A stretch of DNA of 64,000 nt, taken from NCBI RefSeq assembly GCF_038024125.1, contig NZ_CP150662.1, positions 2,559,501 through 2,623,500 of the forward strand, read 5' to 3'. Below are positions 44,108-53,500 of the stretch, in pieces; position 1 is the first letter of the stretch, and each line of letters starts with the position of its first letter. The translations under genes were made by a program, and so were the position numbers. The DNA comes from Polaribacter gangjinensis. Its GTDB lineage: Bacteria; Bacteroidota; Bacteroidia; Flavobacteriales; Flavobacteriaceae. The notes under the pieces were generated by a model. That model saw only the letters and a list, made by a program, of their open reading frames with translations. It did no database searches and had not been told where the DNA came from.

Positions 44108-44968
44108 CTATTTCAAATCTAGAAAAATACCACCATTAATGGATGGATTTGCATATATAATTCTTCCAGAAAGTGCGCTTGTATAATTCAGAGTTACTCC
44201 GAGTTTTTTTGTGATATAATAGGCAGTTTCACCACCAATAGCTACATATTCAATGTTGTTGGCAAAAATACTTCCTTGCGAATTTTGTGCCGTTAAAGTT
44301 CCGTTTTGTAAAGAGTTTACGCTGTGCAATCTGCCTAAAATCCAAAGTTTATCAAAAAGTTTTATTCCTGATTCAAATCCGAATTGCAATTCATCCGAAA
44401 AACCTTGTGTCCTGTTATTAAATCCAATGAATGCTTTTGCGTAGCTTGGTTTTTGAAATAATTGATAGGAAATTCCAGCATCAAGCGTAAGTAATTGGTT
44501 GAATTCTCCATCTCCAGTTTGGTAACTTCCATCACTTCCACCAGCATCTTTTCCAGTAGGTAATCCAAATTTAAGCGTTGTTGAAACGGATAAATTCTTT
44601 TTCTTGAATACTAAATGTCTCAATCCAATATCCAAATCTCCAAAAGCATTCAACGATTCTCCTGGCTGAAGCACATTTCCTGTAATGCCCGAAACTTGTG
44701 CATTTTGATAAATTCTAGTAAAAAAAGGAATATAGGTAATGATATCCAATTTGTTTGTCAAACCATATTCGCCATACAAACTCAATGTAAAATTTCCACG
44801 AGTGGCATTTGGGTCAATTTCGCCAGTATTGGTATAATGTTGGTCTGCAACTAACGACCAAGCAGCCAATTTGTAATACGCTTTTCCTTTGCCATTGGTC
44901 CATTGAGAAAAACTTTGCTGAAACATGAGCATACATCCTACTGCAAAAACTACCTGTATTTGTTTCAT
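44108..44968 (-). CDS. Outer-membrane beta-barrel protein (transporter-like)
   Basis: The product has 286 residues with a signal peptide (VVFAVGCMLMFQQSFSQ) and repeated amphipathic strands such as NFTLSLYGEYGLTNKLDIITYIP and LSVSTTLKFGLPTGK, as seen in the MetA-pathway-of-phenol-degradation-like outer-membrane transporters. Substrate unknown. It follows the BIG2 lipoprotein gene after five bases, so the two likely form one unit at the cell surface. Confidence 0.75.
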   Translation of the reverse strand: MKQIQVVFAVGCMLMFQQSFSQWTNGKGKAYYKLAAWSLVADQHYTNTGEIDPNATRGNFTLSLYGEYGLTNKLDIITYIPFFTRIYQNAQVSGITGNVLQPGESLNAFGDLDIGLRHLVFKKKNLSVSTTLKFGLPTGKDAGGSDGSYQTGDGEFNQLLTLDAGISYQLFQKPSYAKAFIGFNNRTQGFSDELQFGFESGIKLFDKLWILGRLHSVNSLQNGTLTAQNSQGSIFANNIEYVAIGGETAYYITKKLGVTLNYTSALSGRIIYANPSINGGIFLDLK

Positions 44969-44973
44969 ATATT

Positions 44974-45675
44974 TTATTTATCTATGATTTGAGCTTTTCC
45001 TGTCAAAATAGCAAAGGGTCTGCACCATTGTACCAAATATTTATAGTCATTCAATCCCACATTTGATATATTGTAGGTAAATGCACCAGTATAATGCGCG
45101 CCATCAGCATCATCATAGGCATCAATTTGCAATGCGCTTGCTAATGAATTTGGATTGTTTGTTAAGAATAAGGCAAAACCAGGCAAACTAGTGTCAGCCA
45201 CATAATTGCTAGCCAATTCAATTTTGATGCCGGTTGAAGTTTTTGTAATTTCAAAATCGCCAGCAGCTTTGTAAGAAGTTGTTTTTGAAAAGGTTCCTTT
45301 TTTAGGATTGTCAATAATAATGGAGTTATTTGCAACTACTTCAATTGTTTGGGAGTCAGTTAAATCTCCCATTTTTCCAGTAGCTTTTGCAGTGATGATT
45401 GCTGTTCCTTCTGAGTTTGCTATGACACTTGATGTTGTTGCATCTATTGATAAAACACTTGGGTTTGAACTGCTCCAAATAAAAGTGTTGTTTTCTAGTT
45501 CGCCAACATTATTAAAAAATGACGCTTCTAAAGTTGCTATTTCTCCCACTTTTAGAGTAGTAAAACTACTGATGATTCTCACTTCTTCTGCAACTGAATC
45601 ATCAATGATGTCTTCTTCAATACACGCAGAAAATGCCAAAACACTGAAAAGCACTACAATTTTTAATTTTTTCAT
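44974..45675 (-). CDS. Lipoprotein with bacterial Ig-like (BIG2) domain
   Basis: The product has 233 residues with a lipoprotein signal (LFSVLAFSACIEED, Cys18). A BIG2 Ig-like domain spans about residues 30-115 (IISSFTTLKVGEIATLEASF ... SNSEGTAIITAKATGK pattern), followed by an unassigned beta-rich domain of about 100 residues with similarity only in composition to surface proteins. It is probably displayed on the cell surface and cotranscribed with the following outer-membrane barrel gene. Confidence 0.78.
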   Translation of the reverse strand: MKKLKIVVLFSVLAFSACIEEDIIDDSVAEEVRIISSFTTLKVGEIATLEASFFNNVGELENNTFIWSSSNPSVLSIDATTSSVIANSEGTAIITAKATGKMGDLTDSQTIEVVANNSIIIDNPKKGTFSKTTSYKAAGDFEITKTSTGIKIELASNYVADTSLPGFALFLTNNPNSLASALQIDAYDDADGAHYTGAFTYNISNVGLNDYKYLVQWCRPFAILTGKAQIIDK

Positions 45676-45806
45676 GATTGCCCAATTTTAGTAATATCTC
45701 TAAAGTCGAGATTCGTTTGGCATCATTACATTGAATATACTAATTTAATAAATCCAGTTTTAATTTGCTCTTTCCTATTTACCCTCTAATTATATGTTAC
45801 TGTTTT

Positions 45807-45986
45807 TTATCTGAAAATTATAATTACACCACCTACAATAAGAAAAATGATAATACCCCAACTATTAATGTTACTCAAATTTGTAAATATATTTATGTTA
45901 TTATCCTTTTCCTTAAATAGCTTTATAAACATATATACAAAACCAATTACAACCATTAAAATACCCGTATAAAAATCACCTGACAT
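45807..45986 (-). CDS. Small two-helix membrane protein, 59 aa
   Basis: The frame from ATG at 45986 to TAA at 45807 encodes 59 residues with two hydrophobic helices (TGILMVVIGFVYMFI and WGIIIFLIVGGVIIIF) and a charged turn (KLFKEKDNN). Nothing like it is recognised. It lies just downstream of two large palindromes in an accessory stretch. Coding status rests on the clean frame and membrane-like composition. Confidence 0.55.
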   Translation of the reverse strand: MSGDFYTGILMVVIGFVYMFIKLFKEKDNNINIFTNLSNINSWGIIIFLIVGGVIIIFR

Positions 45987-46023
45987 AATTATTGTTAGTA
46001 AAAGAGTTTATTACAAATGATTT

Positions 46024-46084
46024 ACCCGATAGCGAAGATTTTTAATCCTTACACACAACGATTTTTAAATTCGAGCAATCGGGT
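46024..46084. repeat. 61-bp palindromic element
   Basis: ACCCGAT and AATCGGGT at the ends pair, and inner parts (GC, GAA, TTTTTAA) pair imperfectly, leaving a loop with ACACACAACG. It does not resemble a terminator because it has no T run in either direction. It lies between two hypothetical membrane genes. Confidence 0.7.
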
Positions 46085-46128
46085 GTTCTGCTTTTTGTCA
46101 TTCTGTTTTTTTAAAAAAAAATATGCTT

Positions 46129-46262
46129 ACGTTTTACGTGTATAGAAAGTTGCGATTTTGACAAAGAGGAATTTCAAACGGAAATTCTGAAGTTGGCAAA
46201 GAAGCAACAACCTTTGGTAAAGCTAAAAATAGCAATTTTTTATACACGTTTATGTAAAACGT
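46129..46262. repeat. 134-bp imperfect palindrome beside a hypothetical gene
   Basis: The left arm begins ACGTTTTAC, GTGTATA, then GTTGC and ATTTTG; the right arm is its imperfect complement ending CGTTTTAC-side bases (reverse complement ACGTTTTAC, ATAAAC, GTGTATA). Inside there are further stems: GAATTTC-AAACG-GAAATTC and GTTG-CAAC. The element ends four bases before the stop codon of the 46266 gene. The size and nested stems resemble those of attC or MITE-like elements, but no core site matches the classical integron consensus. Confidence 0.75.
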
Positions 46263-46265
46263 TTT

Positions 46266-46868
46266 TTATTTTCCAAATCCAATGTTCGGTTTTTCTTGTT
46301 TTATGCTTTGCTTTAATTCCGTATATTTTTGTTCAAATTCATCTTTCGAAATTGCATCAATTGATTTTAACCATTTAAAATTATTCAGTTGACTTTCATA
46401 ACTCAAATTTTCATCAACAATCGCATAATTCTCTTTTAAAAATTCATTTCTTGATTTCATTAATTCAGACAAAAATTGGTCAGTTGCAGTTTTACTTGGA
46501 ATATTCTTGTGAATATAAATGTAACTGTCATTTGTAAGCCTTATTTTCCAAAAATCTTGTTTAGACAAATAGTAAATTACCAAAAATGCAACTCCAATTC
46601 CAGCCCAAATTAGTCCAGCAAATTTTTCTCCAGTTCCACCTCTAAATAGACTTATTTGTGTTGCAATTGCAATTAAAAAAAATACACCAGCAGCCATTAA
46701 TAAAATATTATTAGTTGATTTTTGAGAAACTTTTTCTCCGTTCAAATTTTCAAATGGAATATCAATTTCATTTCCATTTCCGAATTTTGAGATAGTATAA
46801 AATAATTTTGAGTCCGTAATTCTTAATTCACGTTTTACAAAGTTCTTGTTCTGTATTAATTCTCTCAT
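46266..46868 (-). CDS. Hypothetical membrane protein with C-terminal SHOCT-like helix
   Basis: The product has 200 residues: a soluble N-terminal beta-rich part (about 1-50), two membrane helices (about 55-75 and 88-105), a second soluble part, and a C-terminal amphipathic segment (LKSIDAISKDEFEQKYTELK) that resembles a SHOCT domain. I do not recognise the family. The stop codon is four bases from a large palindrome. Base composition is like its neighbours. Confidence 0.65.
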   Translation of the reverse strand: MRELIQNKNFVKRELRITDSKLFYTISKFGNGNEIDIPFENLNGEKVSQKSTNNILLMAAGVFFLIAIATQISLFRGGTGEKFAGLIWAGIGVAFLVIYYLSKQDFWKIRLTNDSYIYIHKNIPSKTATDQFLSELMKSRNEFLKENYAIVDENLSYESQLNNFKWLKSIDAISKDEFEQKYTELKQSIKQEKPNIGFGK

Positions 46869-47126
46869 TTTTTCACAAATGTTTTACAAAGGGTTAATAA
46901 ACGCAAGTTTATGTGACTTTTTAAAATTATTTAAACTCACAATTTCTCTCCACCAAAATAACTCTTTTTTTTAAAATCAATCCAATTATTTCATTTTATT
47001 TGCTAACTTTACTTTTCTTAGAAACAAGCCCTGCTTGGGTTGTATGGCAACTTAACCTTCTTCTTTGTTGAGGTTTCATTTTAAAATACTAGTACTTTTC
47101 CAAAAATAATGTAGTATATTGCAATA
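46869..47126. other. Intergenic region with small hairpins, no gene
   Basis: About 260 bases lie between the hypothetical membrane gene and the HU gene leader. I see no credible coding frame. Short hairpins occur (ATAAAC-GCAA-GTTTAT at 46897-46912, and AACCT..AGGTT near 47054-47075), but none has a clear role. Confidence 0.5.
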
Positions 47127-47256
47127 AATTATCTAGATAATTCATGCAAATAATCTAGATAATTTGTTTCAAAGCTGTGCTGCAATGATTTCAAAGCTGC
47201 TCTGCAATGGTTTAAAAGCAGTGCTTCAATGACATGAAAGCAGTGCTGCAATTTTT
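47127..47256 (+). repeat. Repeat-rich leader of the HU-like gene
   Basis: A perfect 16-bp palindrome AATTATCTAGATAATT (47127-47142) and a second core ATCTAGAT (47153-47160) are followed by four degenerate tandem units of about 22 bases (TTTCAAAGCTGTGCTGCAAT and variants) from 47167 to 47256. The units share TTYAAAGC..TGCT/TCTGCAATG. They lie 50 to 180 bases before the ATG of the HU gene and may be operator or architectural sites. Confidence 0.75.
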
Positions 47257-47305
47257 AGTACACTTTACAATAATACATTACATCATCAATATATCAATCA
47301 TACAC

Positions 47306-47698
47306 ATGGCATTGCAATACAGAGTTACCAAACGAACCAATAGTATACAAAACAAAAAAGAACAATTTATCATGCAAGCCATTCACACAGGCATTGTAGA
47401 TGCTGATACCATGAGTAGGGCAATTAGCAATGAGTGTACCTTGCATGAAGCAGATATCAAAGCTGTTTTGGTGGCTTTGGGCAAAAAACTAGATTTTTAT
47501 CTTTCTGATGGTAAAGTGGTGGATTTAGAATTTATTGGGAAATTTAAAATCGGATTTCAGTGCAAAGCAGTTGATGAAGCCGAAACTTTATCGCCTACAA
47601 AACATATTAAAAAGTTTCATATCAATTATCAGCCTTCTAAAAAATTAAAACAAGCTTTAAGAGTAGGATACAAAGTCAGAAAAGAAAAAGCTTCTTAA
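47306..47698 (+). CDS. HU-family DNA-binding protein (Bacteroidetes-specific type)
   Basis: The product has 130 residues with an N-terminal HU-like domain of the divergent Bacteroidetes class (ALQYRVTKRTNS, then DTMSRAISNECTLHEADIKAV) and a basic tail (SKKLKQALRVGYKVRKEKAS). Such proteins bend DNA and are abundant in this phylum. The ATG at 47306 is chosen because it gives the conserved family opening; a longer upstream frame has no homologous residues. The leader carries palindromes and tandem repeats. Confidence 0.82.
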   Translation: MALQYRVTKRTNSIQNKKEQFIMQAIHTGIVDADTMSRAISNECTLHEADIKAVLVALGKKLDFYLSDGKVVDLEFIGKFKIGFQCKAVDEAETLSPTKHIKKFHINYQPSKKLKQALRVGYKVRKEKAS

Positions 47699-47774
47699 AA
47701 AAATAGCGACTGTCTTGTTTCTAGTTGAGGTTTGTTTTTTTTTAAGTACATTTAAAAACTTAAATTGATTTTTT

Positions 47775-49343
47775 ATGAAAATTCAGCAGTTCTTCTTAAT
47801 AATTCTTTTTTTATCCATCACAAATGTATTCTCTCAAGAAAATTATGTAGGTGATGGCCCTTTCAATCAGCTAATTATTAGAGGTGTTACCTTAATTAAT
47901 GGAGATGGAGCGCCACCAGTTGGCCCTGTTGATATTGTGGTTGAAAACAACAAAATTGTTGCCATTGAAGTAGTGGGTTTTCCTGGAGTAGCAATCAATC
48001 AAAATAATCGTCCCAAATTGAAAAATGGGGGCAAAGAATTGGATGGAACTGGTATGTATTTATTGCCAGGATTTGTAGATATGCATGGTCATATAGGTGG
48101 CAATGCGCAAGGAGCCAGCCCTGAATATGTATTTAAATTGTGGATGGCGCACGGAATTACTACCATAAGACAACCAAGTGGAAGATCGGTTGCCGAAGTC
48201 AACGATTTGAAACTGAAAAGCGAAAAAAATGAAATTGTTGCCCCTAGAATTTTTGGCTATACTGGTTTTGGACAAGGTGCTAAAAGTCCGATTTCAACCA
48301 AAGAACAAGCCATAGCTTGGGTGAGAGAAAATGCCAAAAAAGGCGCAGATGGAATCAAGTTTTTTGGTGCTGAACCAGAAATAATGAAAGCTGCTTTAGA
48401 AGAAAATAAAAAGTTGGGTTTGGGCTCAGCCTGTCATCACGCGCAATTGAGTGTGGCACGTTGGAATGTATTGCATTCTGCAAGAGCAGGTTTAACATCT
48501 ATGGAACATTGGTATGGTTTGCCAGAAGCCTTGTTTGAAGATAAAACCGTTCAAAACTATCCTTTAGATTACAATTATCAGAATGAACAACATCGTTTTG
48601 AAGAAGCAGGAAAATTGTGGGAACAAGCTGCAAAACCCTATTCTAAACATTGGTATTCAGTGATGAATGAATTGATTTCATTGGATTTTACGATAGTCCC
48701 AACTTTCAATATTTATGAGGCTAGTAGAGATTTGCACAAAGCCAGAAGAGCAGAATGGCATGAAGATTATACGTTGCCCTCTTTGTGGAAATTTTATGAA
48801 CCAAGCAAAGTTTCACACGGGTCTTATTGGCACGATTGGGGAACTGAACAAGAAGTTGCTTGGAAAAAAAATTATCAATTATGGATGACTTTTATCAATG
48901 AATATAAAAATAAAGGAGGAAGAGTTACCACAGGTTCTGATTCAGGATTCATTTATCAATTGTATGGATTTGCCTACATACGTGAGTTGGAATTGTTGCG
49001 CGAAGCAGGTTTTCATCCGTTAGAAATTATACGTTCAGCCACTTTAAATGGTGCAGAAGCATTGGGTTGGGCAGATAAAATAGGTTCAGTACAAATCGGA
49101 AAATTGGCAGATTTTGTAATTGTTGAAGAAAATCCATTGCAGAATTTAAAAGTGTTGTATGGAACAGGAGCAGTTCGTTTAACAGCAGATAATCAAGTAG
49201 TAAGAGTTGGAGGTGTAAAATACACCATCAAAGACGGCGTTATTTACGACGCAAAAAAATTATTGGCGGATGTAAAGAAAATGGTGGATGCTGAGAAAAC
49301 CAAGCTGAATTGGAAATTAAAACAGCCTGGTTTTCAAGATTAA
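47775..49343 (+). CDS. Secreted amidohydrolase
   Basis: The product has 522 residues with a signal peptide (about 20 residues), an amidohydrolase TIM barrel with the metal motif DMHGHIGG, further histidines in HHAQLS, and DSGF near residue 395. The family includes imidazolonepropionase-like and prolidase-like enzymes. It likely acts on cyclic amides or dipeptides in the periplasm. It is convergent with the dienelactone hydrolase gene, only three bases between the stops. Confidence 0.87.
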   Translation: MKIQQFFLIILFLSITNVFSQENYVGDGPFNQLIIRGVTLINGDGAPPVGPVDIVVENNKIVAIEVVGFPGVAINQNNRPKLKNGGKELDGTGMYLLPGFVDMHGHIGGNAQGASPEYVFKLWMAHGITTIRQPSGRSVAEVNDLKLKSEKNEIVAPRIFGYTGFGQGAKSPISTKEQAIAWVRENAKKGADGIKFFGAEPEIMKAALEENKKLGLGSACHHAQLSVARWNVLHSARAGLTSMEHWYGLPEALFEDKTVQNYPLDYNYQNEQHRFEEAGKLWEQAAKPYSKHWYSVMNELISLDFTIVPTFNIYEASRDLHKARRAEWHEDYTLPSLWKFYEPSKVSHGSYWHDWGTEQEVAWKKNYQLWMTFINEYKNKGGRVTTGSDSGFIYQLYGFAYIRELELLREAGFHPLEIIRSATLNGAEALGWADKIGSVQIGKLADFVIVEENPLQNLKVLYGTGAVRLTADNQVVRVGGVKYTIKDGVIYDAKKLLADVKKMVDAEKTKLNWKLKQPGFQD

Positions 49344-49346
49344 TTT

Positions 49347-50234
49347 TTATACCAAATATTTTTTAAAAAACGCAATCGTTCTTTCCCAAGACAAATCAGC
49401 AGCAGCCTTGTCAAATCTTGGCGTGGAATTGTTGTGAAATCCGTGGTTTACATTAGGATAAAAATGTGCTTCGTACACACTGTTATTTTCTTTCAATACT
49501 TTCTCAAAAGCTGGCCAACCTGCATTCACTCTTTTGTCTAAATCTGCATAATGCAATAACAAAGGCGTTTTTATTTTTTTGGCATCTTCATCAGAAGCTT
49601 GTCTGCCATAATAAGGCACAGCCGCTTTTAAATCAGGGATTTTTACAGCCATCATGTTGGATATCCATCCACCAAAACAGAATCCAACAACCCCAATTTT
49701 CCCATTGCAATTCGGATGTTTTTTCAAATATTCAAATGCAGCAATAAAATCTTCCAACATTTCTTGTTGATTTCTTTTGCTTTGCATGGCTCTTCCATCA
49801 TCATCATTACCAGGATAACCACCTAAAGGCGATAAGGCATCTGGAGCTAAAGAAATGAAATTTTCAATAGCAGCTCTTCTGCATACATCTTCAATATACG
49901 GGTTCAAACCACGATTTTCATGCACCACAATGATTCCCGGTAATTTGTTTTTGGCATCTTTTGACATGGAAAGTAATCCTTTAATAGTGCCTCCACCTTT
50001 GGGAGAATCATAAGAGATATAGCCTGAATTCAACCTTGGATCATCCGTTTTTATCAATAAGTTTTCAATATAATTTGGAGAAATAAAACTCAACAAAGCT
50101 GGCAATGTAATAGCACCCACTGCAAAAAGTGATAGTTTTTCTAAAAATTCTTTTCGCGTAATTTTATTGTGTGCATAGTCATCATACAAATCAAAAACCT
50201 CTTGACTGATGTCTTCTTTGGTAAGTTGTTTCAT
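49347..50234 (-). CDS. Dienelactone hydrolase family protein
   Basis: The product has 295 residues: an N-terminal extension (about 1-60) with an export-signal-like stretch (EFLEKLSLFAVGAITLPALL, probably Tat- or Sec-type), then the alpha/beta hydrolase core with nucleophile Cys in GVVGFCFGGWIS, an Asp in HYADLDKRVNAG, and His in YPNVNHGFHNN. It opens lactone rings or hydrolyses related esters. The Cys nucleophile instead of Ser identifies the dienelactone class. Confidence 0.86.
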   Translation of the reverse strand: MKQLTKEDISQEVFDLYDDYAHNKITRKEFLEKLSLFAVGAITLPALLSFISPNYIENLLIKTDDPRLNSGYISYDSPKGGGTIKGLLSMSKDAKNKLPGIIVVHENRGLNPYIEDVCRRAAIENFISLAPDALSPLGGYPGNDDDGRAMQSKRNQQEMLEDFIAAFEYLKKHPNCNGKIGVVGFCFGGWISNMMAVKIPDLKAAVPYYGRQASDEDAKKIKTPLLLHYADLDKRVNAGWPAFEKVLKENNSVYEAHFYPNVNHGFHNNSTPRFDKAAADLSWERTIAFFKKYLV

Positions 50235-50321
50235 GGGAGTTATTTTAAGGTTTCAAGATACACTTTTTTTGAATTGGATGAAAAAAATGTAAGACACGAA
50301 TTTCAAGAATCAAAATTTCTA

Positions 50322-50447
50322 CTTTGTGTGTTTTGTAACTCCTTTGTGAACCTCTGTGACTTCCCTGTCTGTGGCAGGCAGGTTTGTGTCACTTTGTGTA
50401 ATAGCTGTAACACAAAATACGCAAAGAAGACACAAAAAACACAAAGA
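50322..50447. repeat. Inverted intergenic repeat rich in CTTTGTG/CACAAAG
   Basis: The left part reads CTTTGTGTGTTTTGTAACTC and the right part is its approximate reverse complement, with a central CCTGTCTGTGGCAGGCAGG block between. The region carries no credible gene. It resembles miniature intergenic repeats common in Bacteroidota; no target duplication can be seen with certainty. Confidence 0.6.
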
Positions 50448-50505
50448 GTTCATTATATAAATGTATTTTTTTGATATTCAAATTTATATATCAAACTCTA
50501 GTTAA

Positions 50506-53500
50506 TTACATATTTCTTCGGTATTGACCCCCCACTTCAAACAAGGCATCTGTAATTTGTCCTAGAGAACAAATTTTGGTAATTTCCATCAATTTTTCAA
50601 ATAAGTTTTCATTTTGAATGGCAGCTTCTTGCATAGAAGTCAACTGTTTTTGAGCCGTTTTTTCAAAAGCTTTATTCAGGTTTTTTTTGGTTTTTATTTG
50701 ATATTGCTTTTCAGTTTCTGTAGCTCTGATGACTTCTGCAGGCAACACTGTAGGCGATCCTTTGGAACTTAAAAAAGTATTGACACCAATAATTGGAAAC
50801 TCGCCATTGTGTTTCAACGTTTCGTAATATAAACTTTCTTCCTGAATTTTTGAACGTTGATACATGGTTTCCATAGCGCCTAAAACGCCACCTCTTTCTG
50901 TGATTTTATCGAATTCTTGCAAAACAGCTTCTTCCACTAAATCTGTCAATTCTTCAATAATGAATGCGCCTTGAATCGGATTTTCATTTTTTGCCAAACC
51001 TAATTCTTTGTTGATAATCAATTGAATGGCCATAGCTCTTCTTACAGATTCTTCAGTTGGAGTGGTAATTGCCTCATCATACGCATTGGTATGTAACGAA
51101 TTGCAATTGTCATAGATGGCATACAAAGCTTGCAAGGTTGTTCTGATATCATTGAAATCAATTTCTTGTGCATGTAATGAACGTCCAGAAGTTTGAATAT
51201 GATATTTCAACATTTGCGCTCTTTCATTGGCTCCGTATTTATATTTTAAGGCTTTTGCCCAAATTTTACGAGCCACTCTTCCAATTACTGCATATTCTGG
51301 GTCAATTCCATTTGAAAAGAAAAAGGATAAATTAGGTCCAAATTTGTTGATGTCCATGCCACGTGACAAATAATACTCAACATAGGTAAATCCATTTGCC
51401 AATGTAAAAGCCAATTGCGTTATAGGGTTTGCGCCAGCTTCCGCAATATGATATCCAGAAATTGAAACCGAATAAAAATTACGCACCTGTTTTTCAATAA
51501 AATATTCTTGCACATCACCCATCAAACGCAATGCAAATTCCGTAGAAAAAATACAGGTATTTTGAGCTTGATCTTCTTTTAAAATATCCGCTTGAACGGT
51601 TCCTCTAACTTGTGCTAAAGTTTCTTTTTTGATGGTTTCATATACGTCTTTTGGCAATACCAAATCTCCAGTAACGCCCAAAAGCAGCAATCCTAAACCA
51701 TTATTTCCTTCAGGTAAATCACCTTGATATGTTGGTCTTTCTAAATCGTTGTCATCGTAAATTTCTTTCAGTTTCGCATCAACCAAATGTTCTAATTGAT
51801 GTTCTTTGATGTATTTTTCACAATTTTGATCAATGGCAGCATTCATAAAAAATCCTAACAACATAGGAGCAGGGCCATTGATGGTCATGGATACAGAAGT
51901 CATTGGATGACTTAAATCAAAACCAGAATACAATTTTTTAGCATCATCCAAACAGCAAATAGAAACTCCTGCATTTCCGATTTTTCCATAAATATCAGGT
52001 CTGTGACCAGGATCATTTCCATAAAGAGTTACCGAATCAAAAGCGGTTGATAAGCGTTTGGCGTCCATTCCTAAACTCACATAATGAAAACGTCTGTTGG
52101 TTCTTTCAGGGCCACCTTCGCCTGCAAACATTCGTGTTGGGTCTTCTCCAGTTCTTTTAAAAGGATACAAACCTGCTGTAAAAGGAAATTCTCCAGGAAC
52201 ATTTTCTTGTAAATTCCAACGTAAAATATCGCCCCAAGCTTGGTATTTTGGCAAAGCCACTTTTGGAATCGCTGATTGTGATAACGATTTGGAATGTGTT
52301 TCAATATTGATTTCTTTGTCGCGAACTTTAAACGTGTACAAAGGATTTTTATAACGTTGAACTTTCTCTGACCAATTTAATATAAGTTCCCAATTTAGGG
52401 GATCTAAATTGAGTTTTACTTTGTCAAATTGCGCCAATAAAAGTTTGATAAATTCTTTGTCATTCTGAGCTTGTCTTAGAATCTCATCTTCATCCAATCC
52501 AGTTTTAATAAGAAGAGATTGCTTCGTTTCACTCGCAATGACAGAAAGTATCGTTTGATAAATGCCATATAATTTTTGAGCAACCACAACTTGGTCAGTT
52601 ACTTTGTGGTCATAGGTTCTATTATTTTCGGCAATTTCAGATAAATAACGCACTCTACTTGGCGGAATTACAAAGATTTTTTCAGACATTTCTTTGGTGA
52701 TTTTCATCTGAGATTTTAAATCTGCATTTGTTTTTTCAACCAATTTGTCCATGATGGCTTTGTACAACGCATTCATGCCAGGATCATTGAATTGCGATGC
52801 AATGGTACCAAAAATAGGCAAATCATCCATAGGAGTTTCCCACAAATTATGATTGCGCATGTATTGTTTTTTTACATCACGCAAGGCATCTAAAGCGCCT
52901 CTTTTATCAAATTTATTGATGGCAACCAAATCTGCAAAATCCAACATATCAATTTTTTCTAATTGAGTTGCAGCACCAAATTCGGGGGTCATCACATACA
53001 AAGAAGTATCAGAATGTTCGATAATTTCGGTATCAGATTGCCCAATTCCCGAAGTTTCTAAAATGATCAAATCAAATGCAGCCGCTTTCAATACTTGCAC
53101 AGCTTCATGTACATATTTAGACAATGCCAAATTCGATTGACGCGTTGCCAAAGAACGCATGTAAACTCTAGGATTGTCAATTGCGTTCATGCGAATTCTA
53201 TCGCCTAAAAGTGCACCACCTGTTTTTCTTTTTGACGGATCAACAGAAATAATTCCGATGGTTTTTTCAGGAAAATCAATCAAAAATCTTCGAACCAATT
53301 CATCAACCAAACTACTTTTTCCTGCGCCACCTGTACCTGTAATTCCGAGAATAGGAGAAGTCACACCCAAACTTAAAGAGGGGGAGTTCCAATCTTTATT
53401 AAAAATTTTATGAAAATCTTCCTGATTATTTTCTGCTAAAGAAATTAATCGTGCAATGGTGTTTACATCTTTATTTTTTAGGTTTTCTAAAACCTTCTCA

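Noticed and set aside
46024..46262. Classical integron attC sites
   Set aside because: The palindromes lack RYYYAAC/GTTRRRY core boxes and no integrase is in the window; kept only as an open possibility.
47127..47256. CRISPR array
   Set aside because: The four units are adjacent and degenerate without spacers, and there are no cas genes.
50169..50474. Cys-rich open frame between the dienelactone hydrolase and mutase genes
   Set aside because: It runs through the inverted repeat and has no conserved motif or promoter; likely chance.
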